From Carnimonas bestiolae (GTDB taxonomy: Bacteria > Pseudomonadota > Gammaproteobacteria > Pseudomonadales > Halomonadaceae), in NCBI RefSeq assembly GCF_051251125.1, contig NZ_JBPCZL010000006.1: 64,000 nucleotides of DNA. One strand, given 5' to 3'. Below, piece after piece: positions 17,406-24,027 of this stretch. The stretch's first letter is position 1; each line of letters starts with the position of its first letter. Both the position numbers and the translations under genes were made by a program. The notes beneath the pieces were generated by a model. That model did not search any database, was not told the origin of the DNA, and saw only the letters and a list, made by a program, of their open reading frames with translations.

Positions 17406-18424
17406 TGGCAGCAGTACGAAGCAGAGTACCGTCTAGGCGTCGGGATATATCGATGCTGATCGCAGCGCTGGTAATCGGGTTGGGGCTGTTGCTGGTGGCG
17501 GTGATGGCGGGCAATCGCTTCATTCCAGCGAATCAGGTATGGGCGGTGCTGGTGGGGCAGGCGGCACGAATTCCTACCGTTATGGTGTGGGATTTACGCC
17601 TGCCGCGCAGTCTGGCGGCGCTGTTCGGTGGGGCTGGTCTGGCGCTATCAGGCTGGGTGCTGCAGCGGTTATGCCGTAATCCTTTGGCAGGCCCCGGCAT
17701 GACCGGCGTGACCGCTGGCACCGTATTTCCGATCGTGTGCTGCTTTGTATTATTACCGCGTCTTTCTTCCTTCTGGTATCCCCCCATCGGGGTTATGGGC
17801 GGTGTCGCTGCGGCGATGCTGAGCTGGTGGATTGCACGGCAAGGCCGATATGGGCGCGCTCAGCTGGTGCTGGCGGGCATGTGTGTATCGCTGTGGCTAA
17901 GCGCCTTGACCACCTGGGTTATTTTGCGCCACGGCGCCGATAGCCCCACGCTGCTGTTTTGGTTGGCGGGCGGTTTTCAGGGGCGCTCATGGATGCAGTT
18001 GCTGTTCTTGCTGCCGTGGGTGCTGAGCAGTCTAGTGTGCATTGTGCTGTGTCATCGGGTGCTTGATCTGCTGGGTACGAGCGACGAGGTCGCGGTGGGG
18101 GCAGGGCTGGATATCCGGCGCTGGAAACCGCTGCTGCTGGTGCTTGCGGTAGTGCCGGTCGCCGCAGTGAGCTCGATTGCCGGGCCGGTGGCATTGGTGG
18201 GATTGATTGCTCCCCACATTACGAGACTGCTGCGCCCCTCATCGTCGGTGGTGGCATGTTTGCTGTGTGCGTTGGTTGGCGGTGTGGTGTTGATGGGGGC
18301 CGATTTGCTGGCGCGCACGATTGCCATACCCCGCGAAGTACCGATTGGGTTTCTCACCGCCTTGTTAGGGGCCCCCATGCTGCTGTGGCTGATTCAATCC
18401 AGCCGTATTCTTAGGGCGGGATAA
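17396..18424 (+). CDS. FecCD-family siderophore permease, first subunit
   Basis: This 342-residue inner-membrane permease of the BtuC/FecCD/FhuB family has about nine to ten hydrophobic segments. It has WDLRLPRSLAALFGGAGLAL near residue 62, NPLAGPGMTGVTAG near 95, and the coupling-region sequence AGPVALVGLIAPHITRLL near 262. It pairs with the next gene; in E. coli the two halves are fused as FhuB, here they are separate. It starts inside the end of the binding-protein gene and ends in a TAATG overlap with the next permease. Confidence 0.9.
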   Translation: MAVMAAVRSRVPSRRRDISMLIAALVIGLGLLLVAVMAGNRFIPANQVWAVLVGQAARIPTVMVWDLRLPRSLAALFGGAGLALSGWVLQRLCRNPLAGPGMTGVTAGTVFPIVCCFVLLPRLSSFWYPPIGVMGGVAAAMLSWWIARQGRYGRAQLVLAGMCVSLWLSALTTWVILRHGADSPTLLFWLAGGFQGRSWMQLLFLLPWVLSSLVCIVLCHRVLDLLGTSDEVAVGAGLDIRRWKPLLLVLAVVPVAAVSSIAGPVALVGLIAPHITRLLRPSSSVVACLLCALVGGVVLMGADLLARTIAIPREVPIGFLTALLGAPMLLWLIQSSRILRAG

Positions 18425-19464
18425 TGGAACAACACGTTTGTCGCCGCGGCCAAGTGCGCTGGCAGCAATGTCTGTGGCTTAGCATCTTATTAGTGGGCGT
18501 GCCGATCGCTGCGGTGTTACTGGGCGTTGTCGATACCTCGATGGCCGACATCGTGGCCGTATTTACCGGAAAGGGCAGCGAAGAAGCGCGCTCAATCATT
18601 CTCGATATCCGTCTGCCGCGCATCCTGACAGGCGCGTTAGCGGGTATGCAGTTAGCGTTGTCGGGAACAATTCTGCAGCGTATCACCGCTAATCCGTTAG
18701 CCGATCCTTCCATCATCGGTATCTCTCAAGGAGCCAGTTTTGCGGCGTCGCTGTTTCTTCTGCTGTCGGTGTTTGTTCATCACATCGGCTCAGGGGTCCT
18801 GCCAGCGTTGCCGCTGGAGTGGCTGCCGTCGATCGCCACGCTGGGTGGATTGTTGAGCGCTTTGATTATCTATCTGCTGGCGTTAAAGCATCGGGTGGGG
18901 CCCTGGCATCTTACCTTGTGTGGCGTGGCGGTGGGTGCGCTGCTGCAGGCATTGGCGGTAGGGGTAATGGCGGCGTGGGGAACCACGCGTATGGATGTGG
19001 TGCTGCAGTGGCTGACTGGCACGCTGTATGGCCGTAGCTGGGAGCACGTGCGGTATCTGCTGCCCTACACCCTGGTCTCATTAGCGCTGCTCGTGCTGCT
19101 GCGGCGTCCGCTTCAGTTGTTGGGACTGGGGCATGATATTTCGCGCTCGTTTGGACTGTGTTACCGGTGCTATTTCCCTCTGCTGCTGCTATTGGCCGCA
19201 GTGATGGCGGCCAGCGCCGTGGGGACGGTTGGGCCGATCGTATTCGTGGGGCTGGTGGTGCCGCATATTGCACGCAGTATGGCCAGCAATGCACCCGGTA
19301 TCGAGCTAGTGTTCAGCGCTGCATTGGGCATGCTGATGATGGTCGCGAGCGATCTTGCCGGGCGGTTGATCGGTCAGGTCGAAGAAATTCCGGTTGGCGT
19401 TGTCACCGTGATTATTGGGGTGCCGGTACTGGCCTATATCTTACGTAGGCCCATGAGGAGGTAG
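18424..19464 (+). CDS. FecCD-family siderophore permease, second subunit
   Basis: This second permease of the same importer (346 residues) starts on the A of the previous stop codon (TAATG), so translation is coupled. Conserved stretches are ILDIRLPRILTGALAGMQLA near residue 60, NPLADPSIIGISQGA near 98, and VGPIVFVGLVVPHIARSM near 268. About ten membrane helices can be traced. Sequence similarity to the first permease is family-level rather than a recent duplication. Confidence 0.9.
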   Translation: MEQHVCRRGQVRWQQCLWLSILLVGVPIAAVLLGVVDTSMADIVAVFTGKGSEEARSIILDIRLPRILTGALAGMQLALSGTILQRITANPLADPSIIGISQGASFAASLFLLLSVFVHHIGSGVLPALPLEWLPSIATLGGLLSALIIYLLALKHRVGPWHLTLCGVAVGALLQALAVGVMAAWGTTRMDVVLQWLTGTLYGRSWEHVRYLLPYTLVSLALLVLLRRPLQLLGLGHDISRSFGLCYRCYFPLLLLLAAVMAASAVGTVGPIVFVGLVVPHIARSMASNAPGIELVFSAALGMLMMVASDLAGRLIGQVEEIPVGVVTVIIGVPVLAYILRRPMRR

Positions 19465-19465
19465 C

Positions 19466-20254
19466 ATGCAGTACAGCGCAACGGCGCTAAATGTTCGCTA
19501 TGGTCGCCACATGGCGCTCGATAACTTTTCACTGGCAATTGCCCCTGGCTCTATCCACGCGCTGATCGGGCCCAACGGCTCCGGCAAGAGCACCGCGCTT
19601 CACGCCATGGCAGGGCTGGTGACACCTTCTCAGGGCCGGGTAGAGCTCGACGGCGAAGTGGTGGCGTCAATGCCGCGTAAAGTGCTGGCCAAAAAGCTTG
19701 CGTTTTTGCCTCAGCAACCGCTGGCGCCCGATGAAATGACGGTAGAACAACTGGTGCGTCAGGGGCGTTTTGCTCACGTAGGATTGCTGGGACGCTATCG
19801 TGCTGAAGATATCCACGCGATCACCCATGCGTTGGCGTGCACTGGCCTAACATCGCTGGCCGAACGCACCCTGCGAGAGCTGTCTGGCGGCGAGCGGCAG
19901 CGCGCCTGGATTGCGGCGGCCTTGGCGCAGGAGCCAAGCGTGCTGGTATTGGATGAGCCTACTTCGTTCCTTGATATCGGCTATCAGGTAGAAGTGCTCG
20001 AAGTGCTGCATCGGCTACGCTCCGAAAAAGGCGTATCGGTGCTGATGGTGCTACACGACGTTAACCAGGCAATGAGCATCAGCGATCAGCTAACGCTGCT
20101 GTGCCAAGGGCGCACGTTATTCCAGGGAGATGCCCACGGGCTCGCCAAGTCCGGCCTGGTGGAGCGCACCTTCGGCGTATCCGGCCACTTCGTCGATTTG
20201 GATGATAACCGCGCACGCGCCCCGCATTTCGATATCACCCTGCCGTTTGGGTAG
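19466..20254 (+). CDS. Siderophore ABC transporter ATP-binding protein (FhuC/FecE-like)
   Basis: This 262-residue ATPase energises the importer. It has Walker A GPNGSGKST (about residues 36-44), Q-loop FLPQQPLAPDEMTVEQLV, ABC signature LSGGERQRAWIA near 142, Walker B VLVLDEPTSFLDIGYQ near 162, and the switch histidine in VLHDVNQAM. This is the arrangement of the FhuC/FecE/BtuD group. It starts 1 nt after the second permease, completing the binding protein-permease-permease-ATPase operon. No TonB-dependent receptor or siderophore synthesis gene is in the window, so the substrate is unknown. Confidence 0.92.
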   Translation: MQYSATALNVRYGRHMALDNFSLAIAPGSIHALIGPNGSGKSTALHAMAGLVTPSQGRVELDGEVVASMPRKVLAKKLAFLPQQPLAPDEMTVEQLVRQGRFAHVGLLGRYRAEDIHAITHALACTGLTSLAERTLRELSGGERQRAWIAAALAQEPSVLVLDEPTSFLDIGYQVEVLEVLHRLRSEKGVSVLMVLHDVNQAMSISDQLTLLCQGRTLFQGDAHGLAKSGLVERTFGVSGHFVDLDDNRARAPHFDITLPFG

Positions 20255-20593
20255 GGAAATACGTGGCGTGCTAGCGTTGACGATAGGCAAGTGTGTTATT
20301 CAATTATTCCGAGGTAAATGCTGGTTCGTTTGGATTCAGTATTGGAATATTTATTTTTCCATCCGTCGCTAACAATTTACGCCAATCTTGTTCTGCTACT
20401 GTAGTCAAAACATTGAAACTGAAGATGCGTCGCCATCGCGTAAGTTAATTTTAATAAACTGGCTACTTACAAACTAATACAGCATTGATGTAGTGCGCTT
20501 TCTATCTTGGGGCTAGACTATGAGTTATATGCGCTGATCGCGATTCGATCGCTGGTTGGCTTATTGGGTAACTTGCTTTAGTGAGGCGAATAA
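20255..20593. other. AT-rich intergenic region
   Basis: These 339 bp separate the importer operon from a small lipoprotein gene. They are visibly more AT-rich than the neighbouring coding DNA, with many stops in all frames. I see no convincing gene or hairpin terminator; the right end must hold the lipoprotein promoter. Confidence 0.6.
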
Positions 20594-20797
20594 ATGAAAT
20601 ATTTGGGTCTTCCGGTCGTTGGGCTTCTTTCTGCGTTTGCTTTGGCTGCCTGTGGCGGCGGTGAGTGGGTTAAGCCCGATGCGACCTCTCAAGACAGAAG
20701 CGCTGACACCGCGCAGTGTCAGGTAATGCAAAAGCAGGCAGGTAATGATGCTACCTTTGATAACTGCATGTCAGGCAAAGGTTGGGTCAAGCAGTAA
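20594..20797 (+). CDS. Small lipoprotein with C-terminal CMSGKGW motif
   Basis: This 67-residue precursor has a signal peptide ending in a lipobox (LAAC, lipid-modified Cys at about residue 20), giving a mature lipoprotein of about 48 residues. The mature part has a WVKPDATSQD stretch, then two cysteines framing CQVMQ and NCMSGKGW, which could form a disulfide. A similar gene lies at 39017-39235. Such small CMxxxGW lipoproteins are common in gammaproteobacteria but their function is not known to me. GTGAGGCG lies before the ATG, and a strong terminator follows. Confidence 0.85.
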   Translation: MKYLGLPVVGLLSAFALAACGGGEWVKPDATSQDRSADTAQCQVMQKQAGNDATFDNCMSGKGWVKQ

Positions 20798-20802
20798 TGA
20801 AT

Positions 20803-20827
20803 AGCCGGGCAAGCGCCCGGCTTTTTG
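20803..20827 (+). terminator. Terminator of the lipoprotein gene
   Basis: AGCCGGGC pairs with GCCCGGCT around a 4-nt loop, followed by TTTTG, 6 nt after the stop codon. Confidence 0.92.
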
Positions 20828-21143
20828 CTTCTATCCAGCACTGTGCCCTGGTTATCGATCCGTCTTTTGCAAGCTGACGTCATCAGACCGCCTATCTCTG
20901 AGCTTCATCTGTGGCGCAAAATGGAGTCGAACTGCAGTATTGGCTCGGGATAGAAGGGGAAGGTACGTTCGCTTCTGACTCAGAAAGGAGTGCACCAGTA
21001 CTGTCCGCAGGGCTCGGTCGATTACGAGCGATGTGGTTTTGGCCCGAGGCGGTGTGGTAGTCCGCGAACCGATGTATCGCTGATTACGCCGCAGTAACCG
21101 ACTGTGCTACATGAAGAATTTCCCTTCAAAGCAACAACTTCGA
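20828..21143. other. Intergenic region without a recognised gene
   Basis: About 315 bp lie between the lipoprotein terminator and the tRNA-Gly promoter. Short open frames exist but none has a ribosome-binding site together with plausible protein composition. I see no repeat or RNA motif. Confidence 0.5.
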
Positions 21144-21171
21144 TTGACAATCCTCTGTTGATCCGTATACT
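21144..21171 (+). promoter_or_regulatory. Promoter of the tRNA-Gly/tRNA-Cys genes
   Basis: A perfect -35 TTGACA (21144-21149), a 16-bp spacer and -10 TATACT (21166-21171) are followed by the GC-rich TCGCCCTCG. This is typical of a strong, stringently controlled sigma-70 tRNA promoter. tRNA-Gly begins 17 nt downstream of the -10. Confidence 0.85.
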
Positions 21172-21187
21172 TCGCCCTCGTGCACAA

Positions 21188-21263
21188 GCGGGAATAGCTC
21201 AGTTGGTAGAGCGCCACCTTGCCAAGGTGGAGGTCGCGAGTTCGAGCCTCGTTTCCCGCTCCA
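21188..21263 (+). tRNA. tRNA-Gly (anticodon GCC)
   Basis: The 76-nt cloverleaf includes an encoded CCA. The acceptor GCGGGAA pairs with TTCCCGC, the anticodon stem CCACC/GGTGG encloses loop TTGCCAA, and the T loop is TTCGAGC. It heads a two-tRNA unit. Confidence 0.97.
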
Positions 21264-21296
21264 ACGCACATGCTGGTCCTCTCTGGATCAGTCAGA

Positions 21297-21370
21297 GGCT
21301 GGATGGCAGAGTGGTTATGCAGCGGACTGCAACTCCGTGTACGCCGGTTCGATTCCGACTCCAGCCTCCA
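21297..21370 (+). tRNA. tRNA-Cys (anticodon GCA)
   Basis: The 74-nt cloverleaf includes CCA. The acceptor is GGCTGGA/TCCAGCC and the anticodon loop CTGCAAC carries GCA. It starts 33 nt after tRNA-Gly and probably shares its promoter. Confidence 0.97.
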
Positions 21371-21434
21371 TTCCTTGAATTATCCCCCTCAAAAATCGTC
21401 TATGTTCCGCTTCTCGGCGGTAGATCAGGTTTCG

Positions 21435-21824
21435 TTACAGCTTTCCCGTCAGAAATTGGGCTTCGCCGTGGCCAAATGACCAGTCTTCGTCGCTATTGGT
21501 AACGTAATTGATCATGACGTCTGACGACGCGATGCCGCAGCGCTGCTCCAGCTTTTCAACCAATAGCTGATTGAATGCCACTTTCTCCTCTCTGGTGCGG
21601 GGGCGTGTTGTTATTGAAACAATCAGCACGTTTTGCGTGCGTTCGATACCTAAGCCCGTATCCTCGATGCGTACCGCGGCAGGTTTATGCTGGTATACCA
21701 ACTGATAGCGGTCTCCAGCTGGTACCTTGAAGGCTTCCAGCATCGCTTCGTGGGCGGCATCCAGTAGCGTGGCGAGTTCTTCATCAGAACGACCTTCAAT
21801 CAAATCAAAGCGAATAAGTGGCAT
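21435..21824 (-). CDS. Tautomerase-superfamily protein
   Basis: This 129-residue protein starts with Met-Pro, and the proline would be the catalytic base once Met is removed, as in 4-oxalocrotonate tautomerase and relatives. It has MPLIRFDLIEGRS, VPAGDRYQLVYQH near residue 40, and KVAFNQLLVEKLEQRCGI near 82. This is the two beta-alpha-beta layout of longer members of the superfamily. The natural substrate is unknown. It is transcribed towards the tRNA genes and has no operon partner. Confidence 0.85.
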   Translation of the reverse strand: MPLIRFDLIEGRSDEELATLLDAAHEAMLEAFKVPAGDRYQLVYQHKPAAVRIEDTGLGIERTQNVLIVSITTRPRTREEKVAFNQLLVEKLEQRCGIASSDVMINYVTNSDEDWSFGHGEAQFLTGKL

Positions 21825-22062
21825 GACTACCTCTGTGTAGTGGCGATCGAATTTTTATTCGTTGCCTTAAGAGCAACGTACGCCGTTTGTAGGCGCTTTT
21901 CGATAATAGCGGTTAACCTGAATTAAAACAGCCATCGACGCGATGATGCGTACCTTATTAGAGCATCTCTAGATACGAAGTGATCTCGATAAAAATCAAC
22001 GTGTTGAGTTAGCTAACGCTAGACGCGGGATACAAATTTGTCCACAATAGGCACCGACTCAA

Positions 22063-22392
22063 GCGGGCGTGGTGGAATCGGTAGACACAAGAGACTTAAG
22101 CCACAACTTGAGTGCACCGGTGGAAACGCTGGATGTAGAACTGCTCAAAGTCGGGGAAAGCTAACAACCATTGGTTTATGCCAATCCCGAGCCAAGCCCT
22201 GACGCTGCTGCGATTGGGGAAGGTGTAGAGACTAGACGGGCAGCATCTAACGCCGTTATTCGGCCATGATGAAGGGATAGTCCAGACCACAAACATTGTC
22301 GCTTGTGGCGATAGTGGCGGCGAAAGCCGTAGCAGGTAAGAAAATCTCTCGATCGTAAGATCGTGCGGGTTCAAGTCCCGCCGCCCGCACCA
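22063..22392 (+). tRNA. tRNA-Leu (anticodon UAA), interrupted by a group I intron
   Basis: The exons are 22063-22097 and 22341-22392. Joined, they give an 87-nt tRNA with encoded CCA: acceptor GCGGGCG/CGCCCGC, anticodon stem AGAGA/TCTCT around loop CTTAAAA (anticodon TAA), and a long variable arm CGATCGTAAGATCG typical of class II tRNA-Leu. The break lies after the first anticodon base (U34). It is the same site used by the tRNA-Leu introns of cyanobacteria and plastids. This tRNA cannot work unless the intron is removed. Confidence 0.96.
22098..22340 (+). ncRNA. Group I self-splicing intron (ribozyme) in tRNA-Leu
   Basis: The 243-nt intron has the group I core. P is AAAGTCGGGGAAAGCTAAC (from 22148) and Q is CCAATCCCGAGCCAAG (from 22181), whose CGGGG and CCCGA pair as P4. 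R is TGTAGAGACTAGACGGG (from 22224) and S is GAAGGGATAGTCC (22271-22283), whose GACTA and TAGTC pair as P7, the guanosine site. The 5' exon ACTT pairs with GAGT at 22110-22113 (P1) with the required U-G pair at the splice site. The last intron base is G. The features fit the tRNA-type IC3 class. No open frame inside codes for an endonuclease. Confidence 0.95.
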
Positions 22393-22518
22393 GTTCCCAT
22401 CTGTTGTACCTATGGCGATCTCATCGCAGGGTGCAGCAAATAATTTGAGATCGTTGGGGAACTTTCTCCGCTGTATTGCGTCTGATCTAGTGTTCCCTTG
22501 CAATGATCCCTGTTATGG

Positions 22519-22543
22519 CCCGGCTTCTTAGCCGGGTTTTTTT
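22519..22543 (+). terminator. Terminator after tRNA-Leu
   Basis: CCCGGCT pairs with AGCCGGG around a 4-nt loop, followed by seven T residues. It lies about 125 nt after the tRNA-Leu 3' end. Confidence 0.9.
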
Positions 22544-22739
22544 ATGTCGTCTTGAAGCGCTATCCGCTGGTGGCAGCTACCGCGAACGTTGATGTACCGA
22601 TCAGTTTCCAGTCTTCCCCGTTCGGCTTCACACCTAGCACCCTTTTTCTTCCACATGTCACAGACTATTTAAAATCAATAGGTTAACTACCACTCAAGAA
22701 AAAGGGTGATAGCCTCCAATTTGTCGTTTGTCGTCGAAT

Positions 22740-22752
22740 TATCAACAGGTTA
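22740..22752 (+). promoter_or_regulatory. IHF-site match in the CRISPR leader
   Basis: TATCAACAGGTTA is an exact match to the IHF consensus WATCAANNNNTTR. It ends 16 bp before the first CRISPR repeat. In studied type I-F systems IHF bends the leader for Cas1-Cas2-3 spacer integration, so the position is meaningful. The leader is taken as roughly 22545-22768 and is AT-rich on its right half. Confidence 0.7.
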
Positions 22753-22768
22753 ATCTTGGTTGGCGCTA

Positions 22769-22976
22769 GTGCGCTGCCGCACAGGCAGCTTAGAAAGTCC
22801 TGCAGCAAACAAGAATATTGCTGTAAGGGTGCGCTGCCGCACAGGCAGCTTAGAAAACGGGAATATGCGGCCAGCAACCCAGTCGTTGGTGCGCTGCCGC
22901 ACAGGCAGCTTAGAAAGTTCGAATAACCAGTTTTACGTCACCAAAGGAGTGCGCTGCCGCACAGGCAGCCTGAGAA
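22769..22976 (+). CRISPR. Short type I-F CRISPR array, 4 repeats and 3 spacers
   Basis: Four 28-nt repeats lie at 22769-22796, 22829-22856, 22889-22916 and 22949-22976. They begin GTGCGCTGCCGCACAGGCAG and end CTTAGAAA. The core CTGCC-GCACA-GGCAG forms the 5-bp hairpin recognised by Cas6f (Csy4), and the sequence closely resembles known I-F repeats. The three spacers (22797-22828, 22857-22888, 22917-22948) are each exactly 32 nt, as usual for I-F. The first three repeats are identical; the last is degenerate in its final eight bases (CCTGAGAA). That places the leader on the left and transcription rightwards. No cas genes are in the window. Confidence 0.96.
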
Positions 22977-23071
22977 CCTCGATCCAGAGTGGCCTTTGTA
23001 TTTCAAGAATGCTCTGCTCGCGCTGCTCCACTCAGCCTTCCTTGATGAGTTCCAACTTTTCTAGTCCCCCA

Positions 23072-23094
23072 CAAAAAACCGCCTTTCGGCGGTT
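23072..23094 (-). terminator. Terminator of pgsA (possibly bidirectional with the CRISPR transcript)
   Basis: ACCGCC and GGCGGT form a 6-bp stem with a 4-nt loop. On the minus strand six T residues follow, suiting pgsA; on the plus strand TTTTC follows, so it may also stop transcription leaving the CRISPR array. Confidence 0.8.
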
Positions 23095-23116
23095 TTCATC
23101 AATGAAGATCAGCTTG

Positions 23117-23665
23117 CTACAAATCCCTGACCAGTTCCGGCCAGGCGGCGCGTAGGTATTGGAACATCGACCATAGCGTAAGCAGTGCGGCGGCGTAGAG
23201 CATCAGTCCGGCGGCGAGGGCGGTGGCGGAGTGAAGCGGGGCGCCGAGCAGCAGGAAGATGGAGAACATTTGCAGTGCGGTTTTAACTTTGCCTATGTAC
23301 GACACCGCAACGTTGGCGCGTTTGCCGAGCTCGGCCATCCACTCGCGCAGCGCGGAGATCACGATTTCGCGTCCGATAATCACTAGCGACGGTAGCGTCA
23401 TCCAGACATCGGCGTAGCGTTCGATGAGTAGCGCGAGAGCAACGGCGACGATGAGCTTGTCGGCGACCGGGTCGAGGAAGGCGCCGAAAGGCGTGCTTTG
23501 GTTCCAGCGACGCGCTAGAAAGCCATCGAACCAGTCGGTGACAGCGGCAGCACCAAACAGGATGGCGGCAAGCGGGTAGCTCATCGGGGTTGGCAGGTAG
23601 AAGGTGACTACCAGAAGCGGAATAAAAACGATCCTAACCAGCGTCAGAATGTTGGGAATATTCAT
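23117..23665 (-). CDS. pgsA: CDP-diacylglycerol--glycerol-3-phosphate 3-phosphatidyltransferase
   Basis: PgsA makes phosphatidylglycerophosphate, the first committed step to phosphatidylglycerol and cardiolipin, at the inner membrane. The 182-residue product begins MNIPNILTLVRIVFIPLLVV and contains the CDP-alcohol phosphotransferase motif DG-x2-AR-x8-G-x3-D-x3-D (residues about 45-71, starting FDGFLARRW). There are several hydrophobic helices, and the length is typical. It lies downstream of uvrC on the same strand, the usual uvrC-pgsA order, although 360 bp apart here. Confidence 0.95.
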   Translation of the reverse strand: MNIPNILTLVRIVFIPLLVVTFYLPTPMSYPLAAILFGAAAVTDWFDGFLARRWNQSTPFGAFLDPVADKLIVAVALALLIERYADVWMTLPSLVIIGREIVISALREWMAELGKRANVAVSYIGKVKTALQMFSIFLLLGAPLHSATALAAGLMLYAAALLTLWSMFQYLRAAWPELVRDL

Positions 23666-24027
23666 TTATGGGAAATTCCTTACGCATTGCGACGCTCTGC
23701 GGCGCCTAAGCGAAAAGCCTACCAAGGGGCTTTCTGTCGGGTGAAACGCTAAATGCGATCCGCTTTACAGCATTGGTTAGCGGCCCATCCTCGCCTGCGC
23801 GCATTTTAATAAGCGCAGGGGACGGTCAGCACTGCCAAGATTTCGTAACGTGCTTCGCCTTAACACTCTTCATGCTCATTTTAGGGAAAGCCGGAAGGAA
23901 ACGCTAATCGCTGGGGCTCTTATCCGCAACCTTATCTTAAGCATTGTGCGCTGCTGTCGGTGTTCGACATCAGTCGCTTATCGGTACTGCGTTCGCGCGT
24001 TGCCAACCGCAGTGGGCAATCCAGGTG
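23666..24027. other. Intergenic region between uvrC and pgsA
   Basis: These 362 bp are longer than the usual uvrC-pgsA gap. Short open frames on the plus strand have no convincing start signal and overlap the uvrC end, so I do not call them. The right side (nearest uvrC) shows no strong terminator; the left side should hold a pgsA promoter. Confidence 0.5.

Noticed and set aside
22096..22503. Open frame across the tRNA-Leu intron that might be a homing endonuclease
   Set aside because: It runs antisense through exons, intron and the downstream region; the translation has no LAGLIDADG, HNH or GIY-YIG motif.
22545..23116. Tn7-like CRISPR-associated transposon of the I-F3 type
   Set aside because: No tnsA, tnsB, tnsC, tniQ or transposon end was seen; only the repeat array is present.
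22760..23155. Open frame with repeated VRCRTGSLE peptides
   Set aside because: The repeating peptide is simply the CRISPR repeats read in one frame (60-nt period is a multiple of three).
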